Notes: generated by a model from the sequence alone, not told the origin. Shown: positions 1-5,910, counted from the stretch's first letter. The stretch: 6,154 nucleotides of DNA from QHWK01 sp035315685 (GCA_035315685.1 DATFXR010000591.1:1-6154); one strand, 5' to 3'. Made by a program: numbers and translations.

Positions 1-606
1 CCACGTCTTGCCGCCGTCGGTGCTCTTGTACAGGCCGCGCTCGTCGCTCGGCGTGCTGTAGCGGCCGAAGTCGGCTACGAACACGATGTCGGGGTTGGTG
101 GGATGGATGCGGATCTTCGAGATCGCGTCGGAGTTCGAGAAGCCGACATGCGTCCACGTCTTGCCGGCGTCCGACGATTTGTAGACGCCGTCGCCCGGCA
201 TGATGTTGCCGCGAATGCACGACTCGCCCATGCCGATGAAGACCTCGTCTGGCCGCGACTCGGCGACCGCGACCGCGCCGACCGACGCGCTGTTGATCTG
301 TCCGTCGGTGACCGGCGCCCATTTCGTGCCGCCGTCGGTCGTCTTCCAGAGCCCGCCGCCGCTCGCGCCGAAGTAGGCCTCCCTGGCACGCCCCTTCACG
401 CCGGATACTGCGATCGATCGTCCGCCGCGGTCGGGACCGATGCTTCGCCACTTGAACGACGACAGGATCGCCTGATCGAGCGTCTCAGCCGTAGCGGCCG
501 GCTGCTGCGCGAACAGATCCCGCGTCGCGCCGGCCTGCCATACGGCCGGGGCGACGAGAAGCGCGGCGCCGGCGATGAACGATCGGTATCTGATTAGCCG
601 CGACAT
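1..606 (-). CDS. Exported BNR/Asp-box repeat protein (glycosyl hydrolase-like beta-propeller), N-terminal part
   Basis: Reading from an ATG at 606 down to the left edge gives 202 open codons, so the C-terminal part lies outside the window. The start MSRLIRYRS followed by a hydrophobic Ala/Leu/Val stretch (about residues 9-27) is a Sec signal peptide, with cleavage likely somewhere in residues 27-40. The mature part opens with FKWRSIGPDRGGR (51-63), a common opening of the large BNR/sortilin-type propeller proteins. Three Asp-boxes follow at about 50-residue spacing: TTDGGTKW (89-96), SSDAGKTW (144-151) and STDGGKTW (195-202), the last ending exactly at the edge. Such proteins are often annotated as glycosyl hydrolases or VPS10-domain proteins, are usually around 1000 residues, and rarely have a tested substrate. 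An extracytoplasmic propeller is well supported; enzymatic activity is not shown. A Shine-Dalgarno GGAGGA at 617-622 supports this start. Confidence 0.9.
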   Translation of the reverse strand, partial: MSRLIRYRSFIAGAALLVAPAVWQAGATRDLFAQQPAATAETLDQAILSSFKWRSIGPDRGGRSIAVSGVKGRAREAYFGASGGGLWKTTDGGTKWAPVTDGQINSASVGAVAVAESRPDEVFIGMGESCIRGNIMPGDGVYKSSDAGKTWTHVGFSNSDAISKIRIHPTNPDIVFVADFGRYSTPSDERGLYKSTDGGKTW

Positions 607-616
607 GGCGTCAGGT

Positions 617-622
617 TCCTCC
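617..622 (-). promoter_or_regulatory. Ribosome binding site of the BNR protein gene
   Basis: On the minus strand the sequence GGAGGA lies 10 nt before the ATG at 606. It fixes this start, because the signal peptide begins immediately after it and no better in-frame start is near. Confidence 0.75.
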
Positions 623-627
623 AAAAA

Positions 628-640
628 AGACTCAGTCTAC
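628..640 (-). promoter_or_regulatory. Possible -10 element or operator upstream of the BNR gene
   Basis: The plus-strand bases 628-638 (AGACTCAGTCT) form a perfect dyad with one central base. Read on the minus strand they give TAGACT (634-639), four of six matches to the sigma-70 -10 consensus. Transcription would then begin near 627, leaving a leader of about 20 nt that still contains the SD. The same element with one change occurs at 5960-5972 upstream of the other minus-strand gene. The promoter role is inference. Confidence 0.3.
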
Positions 641-817
641 ATGACGTCCGTTCGATGTCGGTTTTGTTCGCAGCGCCCAACACTGATACACGCTGAGGTT
701 CATCGTTCGCGGTTGCTCGCAGACGCCGTGGCTGCTCGCTTGCGTTTGCGGCTCTGTTTGTCACGTCGCTTTGGCCGTCGTGTCCATGGCGAACCTCTTG
801 CTAATCGCGCCGCCTGA

Positions 818-834
818 ACCGCAGCATCTGCGGT
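818..834 (+). promoter_or_regulatory. Small perfect hairpin in the leader of the SBBP gene
   Basis: ACCGCAG (818-824) and CTGCGGT (828-834) are exact inverted repeats around a CAT loop. The 7-bp GC-rich stem lies 51 nt before the ATG at 886. No T-run follows, so it is not a standard terminator. It could be a protein-binding dyad or an RNA structure, or have no function. Confidence 0.4.
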
Positions 835-870
835 CGCATTCGTATCCCGGACCGCGAGGGACCTGTCGAT

Positions 871-877
871 GAAGGAG
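871..877 (+). promoter_or_regulatory. Ribosome binding site of the SBBP gene
   Basis: GAAGGAG ends 8 nt before the ATG at 886, which is optimal spacing, and selects that ATG as the start just ahead of the signal peptide. Confidence 0.8.
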
Positions 878-885
878 CGCCGACT

Positions 886-3800
886 ATGCGCAGCACCGGC
901 CGCAGCCTGCTCGCAGCTGCTGCACTGGCCACCGTCGCGGTGGCCCTGACCCTCGGGCAAACAGGCGGCTCTGCCGCGTCGAATCCCCCAACCACGATTT
1001 CGCCGGCACAAGCATTCGCGAATCTGCCGCTGACCTTCGTGGAGAATCACGGCCAGAAGGACACGCGCGTTCGTTACTACGCGCAGGGCGCGCGCTTCGC
1101 GTTCTACTTCACGCCACGCGACATCGCGCTGACGTTCCTGCGGGAGTCAGCGAAGCCGGATGCGAAGACCCCGAGCGGCGATGGCTACGCACTGTCGATG
1201 CGGTTTGTCGCGAGTAGCCCGAGCGCGCGCATCGAAGGAGCGCGCGCGCAGGGGAGCGTCAACTACCTCGTCGGATCGGATCCGTCGCGCTGGCGGACCG
1301 GCCTTCCTGCCTACACCGAGATCGTGTATCGCGATCTCTGGCCGCAGGTAGATCTGCACGTGCGCGGACACGGGGGAACGCTGAAGTACGAATTCCGCGT
1401 AGCGGCCGGTGCCGATCCAGGAGCGATCCGTCTGGCCTATGACGGCGCGTCCGCCTTGTCGCTCGACGCGGGCGGCGGGCTGCTCATTGGCACGTCGATG
1501 GGTCCTCTTCGCGACGCACCGCCGGTGTCCTACCAGACGATCGACGGCGTGCGCGTGCCGGTGGAGAGCCGATTCGTTCTCGACACGCGCGGCGGCGAAC
1601 GGCAGGTCGGATTCGGCCTTGGCCCGCATCGGTCCGATCGCGAACTCGTGATCGATCCGGGCATCGAGTACACGACGCTGCTCGGCGGCGCCGATGACGA
1701 CAAGCCCAGCGGTATCGCCGTCGATGGTGTCGGCAATGTCTACGTGGCAGGGTTCACGCAATCGGCGGACTTTCCGACCACTGCCGGCGCGTTCGATCGC
1801 GCCGGCGCGGTGCAGACCTCGGTGGACGCGTACGTCGCGAAGCTGAATCCCACCGGTACCGCGCTCGTGTACTCCACCTTCCTCGGCGGCAACCAGGACT
1901 TCGACTGGGCGCGCCGTGTTGCCGTCGACGCAGCCGGCAATGCCTACATCGTCGGGCAGACCAAGTCGGGCGACTTCCCGACGACCGCCGGCGCGTTCGC
2001 CCGTTCGCTCGCCATCCCACCAAACTGCCCGCGCTGCTTCGCCGACAACTACGACGCGTTCGTCACGAAGCTGAACCCGACTGGATCGGCGCTCGTGTAC
2101 TCGACGTATCTCGGCGGCACCGACTTCGACGATCCGCGGGGGATTGCCATCGACAGCGCCGGAAATGCGTACGTGACGGGCGAGACCGCGTCGCACGACT
2201 TTCCGACGACACCCGGCAGTTACCAGCCGCTCCACCACGGCGACTACGACGTCTTCGTCACGAAGTTCAATGCAACCGGCTCGGCCCTGGTGTACTCCAC
2301 CTTCATCGGCGGCACGCTCGTCGATGATGGCGAGCGAATCGTCGTCGATTCGAGTAATCAGGCGCTCGTGATGGGTTTCAGCCGATCGCCCGACTTCCCG
2401 ACGACGCCGGGCGCGTACGACACGACACCGAACGGCGCCTTCGACATCACGCTCAGCAAGTTGAATGCGGCCGGGTCCGCGCTGGTGTTCTCGACCGTGC
2501 TCGGCGGGTCGAACATGGACACCGGCGGCGGCCTCGCGCTCGATCCGGCAGGCAACATCTACGTCTCCGGCGGGACCGGGTCGCTCGACTTCCCGACGAC
2601 GGCCGGTGCGTACGACACGACGCCGAGTGGGAACGATGGGTTCGTCACCAAGCTGAATCCCACCGCCTCCCAGGTGCTCTGGTCTACGCTGCTGCCCGGG
2701 GGAGGCGCGGCCGGCGTGGCGCCCGACGCGGCTGGCAACGTGTGGATTACCGGCACCACGAGCTCGGCGGCCTTCCCGGTGACCGCCGGCGCCAGGCAGA
2801 CCACGCTCAACGGCACGTCCGACGCCTTCATATCGGAGTTCAGCTCTGACGGCGCAGCGCTGCTGTTCTCGACGTTCATCGGCGGCCAGAACGCCGACGT
2901 CGGCGACGACATCGCGGTCAGCTCGAACGGCAGCGTCTATGTGACCGGTCACACGTTCTCGGTCGACTTCCCGGCGACCGCCGGCGCGTTCGACACGGTC
3001 TTCGCCGGCAGCACGTCCAGCTTCGCGGGCGACACATGGGTGACCAAGGTCGATCCGAACCGGACGACGAACGCGCCGCTGGCGACGGCGCCGACCCCGG
3101 GGACACCGACGCTGCTCTCGCCGGCGAATGGTGCGACGCTCGTCGCTCAGCCGATCGGGTTCGACTGGACTGACGTGGTGGCCGCCAATTCGTACGAGAT
3201 TCAGGTCGACGACTCGAGCGCGTTCACGGCGCCGCTGGTCCGCAGCGCCACCGTCACCGGCCAGTCGATGTACGTCACCGGCGGCCTGGCGACGGTCGCG
3301 CACTTCTGGCGCGTCCGCGCGGTCAACGTGAACGGCGTCGCCGGGCCGTGGTCGTCGACGTTCACGTTCACGCCCGACACTGCGCCGCCGCCGCCGACGC
3401 TGTCGACGATGGACACGAATCCTTCGTCGGTCGTCGGCGGAAACACGTCGACGAGCACGGTCGTCCTCAGCACACCCGCGCCCTTTGGCGGCGCGCTGGT
3501 CTCGTTCTCGAGCAGCAACCCGGCGGTGGCGAGCGTACCGCCGAACGCGACGGTCCCGGAGAACAGCTTTACGGCGACGGTCACGATTACGACCGCGGCC
3601 GTGCAGGCAAACACCGTCGTCACGATCACCGCGTCGTACAACGGGACGACGAGAACGGCGAATCTCACGGTCACGTCGCCGGGTGGGGCCGTCACGATGC
3701 AGTCGCTGCAAACGTCGCCGAGCAGCGTCACTGGGGGTAACACCGCGCAAGGCGTCGTCACGTTGACGGCGGCGGCGCCGGCGGGCGGCCAGAGCGTCGC

Positions 3801-4272
3801 GCTGTCGAGCAGCAACCCCGCTGCTGCCGGCGTGCCCGCAACGATGACGGTCGCAGGTGGTTCCCAGACCGGCGTCTTCAACATCACGACGTCGGCCGTG
3901 TCCGCCGACACGACGGTGACAATCTTTGGAACCTCGACCGGGACGACGAGGAGCGCGACGTTGACAGTGATGGCGCCGGCAACGTCTCCGCCACCTCCGC
4001 CACCGCCACCTCCGCCGCCGACCCAGACCGCGACGCTGATGCTCTCCGTCACCGGCCGGAGCGGCGTCCACGTGACGTCGAATCCCGCGGGCCTGAATGT
4101 CGTCAGCGGTTCGAGCGGGTCCGCATCGTTCAACGTCGGCACGTCGATCACGTTGACGGTGGGGAGCGGACGCGACGCCCTGTTCTCGGGGGCGTGCACG
4201 AAGACCAGCAAGGTGAAGAGCTGTACGTTCACGCTGAACGGCAACGCGTCGGTGTCGGTGAACGTGCAGTAG
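886..4272 (+). CDS. Secreted SBBP seven-bladed beta-propeller protein with FnIII-like, Ig-like and InlB-B-like C-terminal modules
   Basis: The 1128-residue product is complete, from an ATG with a good SD to TAG. Residues 1-31 are a Sec signal peptide (RSTGR, then an Ala/Leu/Val core, cleavage probably near GSA-AS); there is no lipobox cysteine. Residues about 45-259 form the conserved N-terminal domain common to SBBP proteins (LTFVENHGQ, YLVGSDPSRWRTGLPAY, ELVIDPGIEY; catalogued as DUF7948, to my recollection). Residues 260-725 are seven SBBP repeats. Residues 740-829 resemble a fibronectin type III domain (TLLSPANGATL, SYEIQVDDS, HFWRVRAVN). Two Ig-like repeats span about 839-932 and 938-1029, then eleven prolines (1035-1045) and a C-terminal domain (1048-1128) with C1104 and C1113. 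No PEP-CTERM, LPXTG or T9SS-type tail is seen, so the retention mechanism is unknown. The layout suggests an extracellular or surface binding/adhesion scaffold; ligand and function are unknown. It appears to be transcribed alone, with a palindrome following it. Confidence 0.95.
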   Translation: MRSTGRSLLAAAALATVAVALTLGQTGGSAASNPPTTISPAQAFANLPLTFVENHGQKDTRVRYYAQGARFAFYFTPRDIALTFLRESAKPDAKTPSGDGYALSMRFVASSPSARIEGARAQGSVNYLVGSDPSRWRTGLPAYTEIVYRDLWPQVDLHVRGHGGTLKYEFRVAAGADPGAIRLAYDGASALSLDAGGGLLIGTSMGPLRDAPPVSYQTIDGVRVPVESRFVLDTRGGERQVGFGLGPHRSDRELVIDPGIEYTTLLGGADDDKPSGIAVDGVGNVYVAGFTQSADFPTTAGAFDRAGAVQTSVDAYVAKLNPTGTALVYSTFLGGNQDFDWARRVAVDAAGNAYIVGQTKSGDFPTTAGAFARSLAIPPNCPRCFADNYDAFVTKLNPTGSALVYSTYLGGTDFDDPRGIAIDSAGNAYVTGETASHDFPTTPGSYQPLHHGDYDVFVTKFNATGSALVYSTFIGGTLVDDGERIVVDSSNQALVMGFSRSPDFPTTPGAYDTTPNGAFDITLSKLNAAGSALVFSTVLGGSNMDTGGGLALDPAGNIYVSGGTGSLDFPTTAGAYDTTPSGNDGFVTKLNPTASQVLWSTLLPGGGAAGVAPDAAGNVWITGTTSSAAFPVTAGARQTTLNGTSDAFISEFSSDGAALLFSTFIGGQNADVGDDIAVSSNGSVYVTGHTFSVDFPATAGAFDTVFAGSTSSFAGDTWVTKVDPNRTTNAPLATAPTPGTPTLLSPANGATLVAQPIGFDWTDVVAANSYEIQVDDSSAFTAPLVRSATVTGQSMYVTGGLATVAHFWRVRAVNVNGVAGPWSSTFTFTPDTAPPPPTLSTMDTNPSSVVGGNTSTSTVVLSTPAPFGGALVSFSSSNPAVASVPPNATVPENSFTATVTITTAAVQANTVVTITASYNGTTRTANLTVTSPGGAVTMQSLQTSPSSVTGGNTAQGVVTLTAAAPAGGQSVALSSSNPAAAGVPATMTVAGGSQTGVFNITTSAVSADTTVTIFGTSTGTTRSATLTVMAPATSPPPPPPPPPPPTQTATLMLSVTGRSGVHVTSNPAGLNVVSGSSGSASFNVGTSITLTVGSGRDALFSGACTKTSKVKSCTFTLNGNASVSVNVQ
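1663..3060 (+). repeat. Seven tandem SBBP (beta-propeller) repeats in the coding sequence
   Basis: Units begin at 1663, 1864, 2092, 2287, 2482, 2674 and 2860, corresponding to residues 260, 327, 403, 468, 533, 597 and 659, with lengths of 67, 76, 65, 65, 64, 62 and 67 residues. The consensus is LVYSTFLGG, then D(S/A)AGNAYVTG, DFPTTAGA(F/Y)D and (A/V)FVTKLNPTGSA. Seven units match a closed seven-bladed propeller. Unit 2 has an insert containing CPRC (C381, C384). Unit 6 is degenerate: it lacks the acidic stretch after LGG and reads AAFPVTAGA instead of DFPTTAGA. The repeats differ at many codon positions, so this is an old expansion and not a recent tandem duplication. Confidence 0.9.
3400..3972 (+). 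repeat. Two tandem Ig-like repeats in the coding sequence
   Basis: Residues 839-932 and 938-1029 align along their length. Matching pairs are NPSSVVGGNT with SPSSVTGGNT, SSSNPAVASVP with SSSNPAAAGVP, and VVTITASYNGTTRTANLTV with TVTIFGTSTGTTRSATLTV. They look like the bacterial Ig-like modules that recur in acidobacterial secreted proteins. They probably form a stalk between the propeller and the proline-rich linker. A four-proline run (residues 834-837) separates them from the fibronectin-like domain. Confidence 0.75.
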
Positions 4273-4314
4273 GTGTGTAGGACTGATGGGCCCATGGGGT
4301 GGGTTGGTGGGGTT

Positions 4315-4350
4315 CGAGGAGTGTGGGACCGATCGGTCCCACACTCCTCG
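4315..4350. terminator. Perfect 36-nt palindrome after the SBBP gene; candidate hairpin terminator
   Basis: Bases 4315-4332 are the exact reverse complement of 4333-4350, with centre CCGATCGG and outer arms CGAGGAG and CTCCTCG. As RNA this folds into a very stable stem of about 16 bp. It starts 42 nt after the TAG of the SBBP gene and 48 nt before the next ATG. No T-run follows on either strand, so it is not a canonical intrinsic terminator. It may act with Rho, protect the 3' end, bind a dimeric protein, or be a dispersed REP-like element. A third copy of its half-site, GGTCCCACA, lies at 4359-4367 and could pair with 4322-4330 instead. The palindrome is seen directly; termination is inference. 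Confidence 0.55.
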
Positions 4351-4397
4351 TGCGCGTGGGTCCCACAGCCACGGCGTCGTGATCGACAATCTGGCGC

Positions 4398-5243
4398 ATG
4401 ACCGCTGTCCGTCGGGAACTGCTGAATACGGTGCTGATCGTCGCTGGAATTTTCTGTGCGGCGATGGGACTGAAGGGATTCCTGCTCTCGAGCAACTTCA
4501 TCGACGGTGGCGTCACCGGCGTATCGATGCTGCTCACCAAGGTCACTGCGGCGCCGCTTGCGCTGTGGCTGCCGCTGGTGAACGCGCCGTTCTTCGCGAT
4601 GGGCTACCGGCACATGGGCGGCGGGTTCGCGTTGCGCAGCGCGCTGGCGATTGCCGGCTTGTCCGCGGTCCTCGCGACGGTTCATTTCCCGGACGTCACA
4701 CCGGATCTCCTTCTCACGGCGGTGTTCGGCGGCCTCTTCATCGGCGCCGGCATCGGCCTGGCGGTACGCGGCGGCGCCGTGCTCGATGGTACCGAGATCG
4801 CCGCGCTGATCGTCAGCAAGCGCAGCGCGCTGCTGCGCGTCGGCGACGTGATCCTGATCTTCAACGTGATCCTGTTCGTGACCGCAATCGCGATTCTCGG
4901 CGTGGAGCCGGCGCTGTACTCGATCCTCACGTATATCACCGCGGCACGCACGCTCGACTTCGTGATCTACGGCCTCGAGGAGTACACGGCGATCACGATC
5001 GTGTCGGCGCGCAGCAGCGCGATCCGGGTGCGGATCACCGGCGAGCTCGAACGCGGTGTGACGGTCTACAGGGGCTACGGCGGGCTGACCGGCGCCGAGC
5101 AGGAGATCCTCTACTGCGTCGTCACGCGCCTGGAGATTGGGAAGGTGAAGGCGATCGTCCGCGGCGAGGACGCCAGCGCGTTCGTCGTCTTACACCCGCT
5201 CGCTGATGCCGAAGGCGGCGTGCTGAAGCGCGCGGCACATTGA
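4398..5243 (+). CDS. YitT-family integral membrane protein with C-terminal DUF2179 domain
   Basis: The 281-residue product is complete (TGA at 5241-5243) and of normal family length. Hydrophobic segments lie at about 10-30, 38-69, 78-97, 104-124, 148-168 and 172-192, matching the YitT membrane domain. Family-type motifs are FIDGGVTGVSML (34-45), GGAVLDGTEIAAL (125-137) and YGLEEYTAITIVS (191-203). The soluble C-terminal part (about 205-270) matches DUF2179, with RGVTVYRGYGGLTG (219-232) and EILYCVVTRLEI (236-247). Members are widespread inner-membrane proteins; a transport role is often assumed but the substrate is not established. An in-frame stop at 4380-4382 rules out extension beyond that point. 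No Shine-Dalgarno lies before the ATG. A GACAAT at 4385-4390 could be a -10 for a leaderless transcript, but no -35 accompanies it. The upstream palindrome argues against co-transcription with the SBBP gene. Confidence 0.92.
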   Translation: MTAVRRELLNTVLIVAGIFCAAMGLKGFLLSSNFIDGGVTGVSMLLTKVTAAPLALWLPLVNAPFFAMGYRHMGGGFALRSALAIAGLSAVLATVHFPDVTPDLLLTAVFGGLFIGAGIGLAVRGGAVLDGTEIAALIVSKRSALLRVGDVILIFNVILFVTAIAILGVEPALYSILTYITAARTLDFVIYGLEEYTAITIVSARSSAIRVRITGELERGVTVYRGYGGLTGAEQEILYCVVTRLEIGKVKAIVRGEDASAFVVLHPLADAEGGVLKRAAH

Positions 5244-5247
5244 GTCG

Positions 5248-5293
5248 GGTCGGACGGATGGGCCGGGTGGGTCAAGTAGGTCGGACAGATGGG
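5248..5293. repeat. G-rich imperfect direct repeat in the convergent gap
   Basis: GGTCGGACGGATGGG (5248-5262) recurs as GGTCGGACAGATGGG (5279-5293), 14 of 15 bases identical with a 31-nt period. The 8-mer GATGGGCC in the first copy's flank also occurs at 4285-4292 after the SBBP gene. This looks like low-complexity G-rich intergenic sequence. The second copy overlaps the left arm of the convergent hairpin. Confidence 0.55.
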
Positions 5294-5336
5294 AATTCAA
5301 CCCGATGGGGTTACCCTCGCCTGACCTACTCGACCC
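5269..5336. terminator. Probable bidirectional terminator between convergent genes
   Basis: GGGTCAAGTAGGTCGG (5269-5284) is complementary to CTGACCTACTCGACCC (5321-5336) at 14 of 16 positions. Of the other two, one becomes a G-U wobble and the other an A-C mismatch, whichever strand is transcribed. The 36-nt loop contains a second small hairpin, AACCC-GATG-GGGTT (5299-5312). The structure lies between a plus-strand stop at 5243 and a minus-strand stop at 5326-5328. Its right arm covers the last codons and TAG of the minus-strand gene. No U-tract follows, so efficiency or Rho dependence is unknown. Confidence 0.6.
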
Positions 5337-5895
5337 TCTCGATGCGCCGATCAGGGACGAGCCAGATCAGCGCGACTGCGATATAGAGCGCATCGGCGAT
5401 CCGGTCGTTGACGAACGCGAGCGGGATGGCGGCGGCATACATCAGCGGCGAGAGCTTCCCCTTCCAGTCCCACCCGATCGCGCGCGCGAGCTTCGAGCCG
5501 GGGCCCTGCGCTCTGATGATCATCGTCTGCAGGATGTAGTACGCCACCCCGGCGCAGAGCAACACGATCCCGTACGCCGCCGTCGGCACCGCCGCGAAGT
5601 GGTTCTCGCCCATCCATCCCGTCGCGAACGGCACCAGCGACAGCCAGAACAGGAGGTGAAGATTCGCCCACAGGATCGCGCCGTTGATGCGGTCGGTCGC
5701 GTGGAGCATGTGGTGGTGGTTGTTCCAGTAGATTCCGAGGTACACGAAGCTCAGGAGGTAGGTGAAGAACACCGGTAGCAGGGGCTGCAATGCCGCGAGG
5801 TCGGCGCCCTCCGGCGCTTTGAGCTCCAGCACCATGATCGTGATGATGACGGCCATCACGCCGTCAGTGAACGCCTCCAGCCGACCCTTGGTCAC
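5326..5895 (-). CDS. TMEM175/DUF1211-family membrane protein, likely potassium channel
   Basis: The 189-residue product is close to the usual bacterial length of about 200. It starts with GTG at 5893-5895 behind a strong SD and ends with TAG at 5326-5328. Six hydrophobic segments lie at about 8-25, 41-57, 74-93, 104-127, 147-164 and 166-181. The first holds the family signature RxxxF(S/T)D as RLEAFTD (5-11), with Thr where Ser is usual, followed by the pore-lining type sequence GVMAVIITIMVLEL. Other family motifs are YWNNHHHMLH (56-65), NLHLLFWLSLVPFATGW (78-94) and VPTAAYG (103-109). Bacterial TMEM175 proteins assemble as tetramers and conduct potassium without the classical TVGYG filter. 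That is family knowledge and is not shown for this protein. Its 3' end overlaps the convergent hairpin. It shares a divergent promoter region with the gene at 6104. Confidence 0.92.
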   Translation of the reverse strand: MTKGRLEAFTDGVMAVIITIMVLELKAPEGADLAALQPLLPVFFTYLLSFVYLGIYWNNHHHMLHATDRINGAILWANLHLLFWLSLVPFATGWMGENHFAAVPTAAYGIVLLCAGVAYYILQTMIIRAQGPGSKLARAIGWDWKGKLSPLMYAAAIPLAFVNDRIADALYIAVALIWLVPDRRIERVE

Positions 5896-5904
5896 GGTCG
5901 AAGT

Positions 5905-5910
5905 CCCTCC
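5905..5910 (-). promoter_or_regulatory. Ribosome binding site deciding a GTG start
   Basis: On the minus strand GGAGGG lies 9 nt before the GTG at 5893-5895. It supports that GTG as the start, placing the RLEAFTD motif at residue 5 as is typical for the family. Confidence 0.75.

Larger units (their letters stand above)
607..885. other. Divergent intergenic region
   Basis: This 279-nt gap separates two divergently transcribed genes for exported proteins, so it should hold both promoters. Toward the minus-strand gene, GTAGACTGAGTCT (628-640) includes a -10-like TAGACT with a preceding TG. No good -35 is seen at the right distance. Toward the plus-strand gene, TTGTTC at 664-669 and TACACG at 687-692 have 17-nt spacing but poor -10 agreement, so I do not call a promoter there. 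A hairpin at 818-834 and an SD at 871-877 lie near the plus-strand start. The open frame at 575-817 on the plus strand has no family resemblance and overlaps the opposite gene, so I see no small protein gene here. Confidence 0.6.

Noticed and set aside
103..817. Plus-strand open frames of 164 and 80 residues (103-597 and 575-817)
   Set aside because: They lie mostly antisense to the BNR gene, have no SD, and resemble no family. The minus-strand reading has a signal peptide and three Asp-boxes.
2026..2037. CPRC as half of a zinc-binding site
   Set aside because: No second cysteine or histidine pair is nearby in the propeller, so a four-ligand zinc site is not supported.
1663..3060. Repeated DNA in the propeller region as a CRISPR-like or mobile repeat array
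   Set aside because: The repeats are codon-level copies of a protein motif, 62-76 codons long, in one open frame and with divergent DNA.
3988..4020. CCN-rich tract as a possible microsatellite with phase variation
   Set aside because: It encodes eleven prolines with mixed codons and is not a pure repeat, so slippage is unlikely. It is best read as a linker.
1147..4389. 1080-residue open frame on the minus strand opposite the SBBP gene
   Set aside because: It is Arg-rich low-complexity sequence with no recognisable domain. It exists because GC-biased third positions of the plus-strand gene leave few stops on the other strand, while the plus-strand reading has clear domains and an SD.
3201..4685. 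494-residue minus-strand open frame across the SBBP 3' end, the palindrome and the YitT-family gene
   Set aside because: It overlaps two well-supported genes and an intergenic palindrome, and shows no domain, only antisense repeats of the Ig-like region.
4286..5206. 306-residue plus-strand open frame in another frame of the YitT-family gene
   Set aside because: It is Arg/Gly/His-rich with no membrane segments. The 4398-5243 frame carries all the family motifs.
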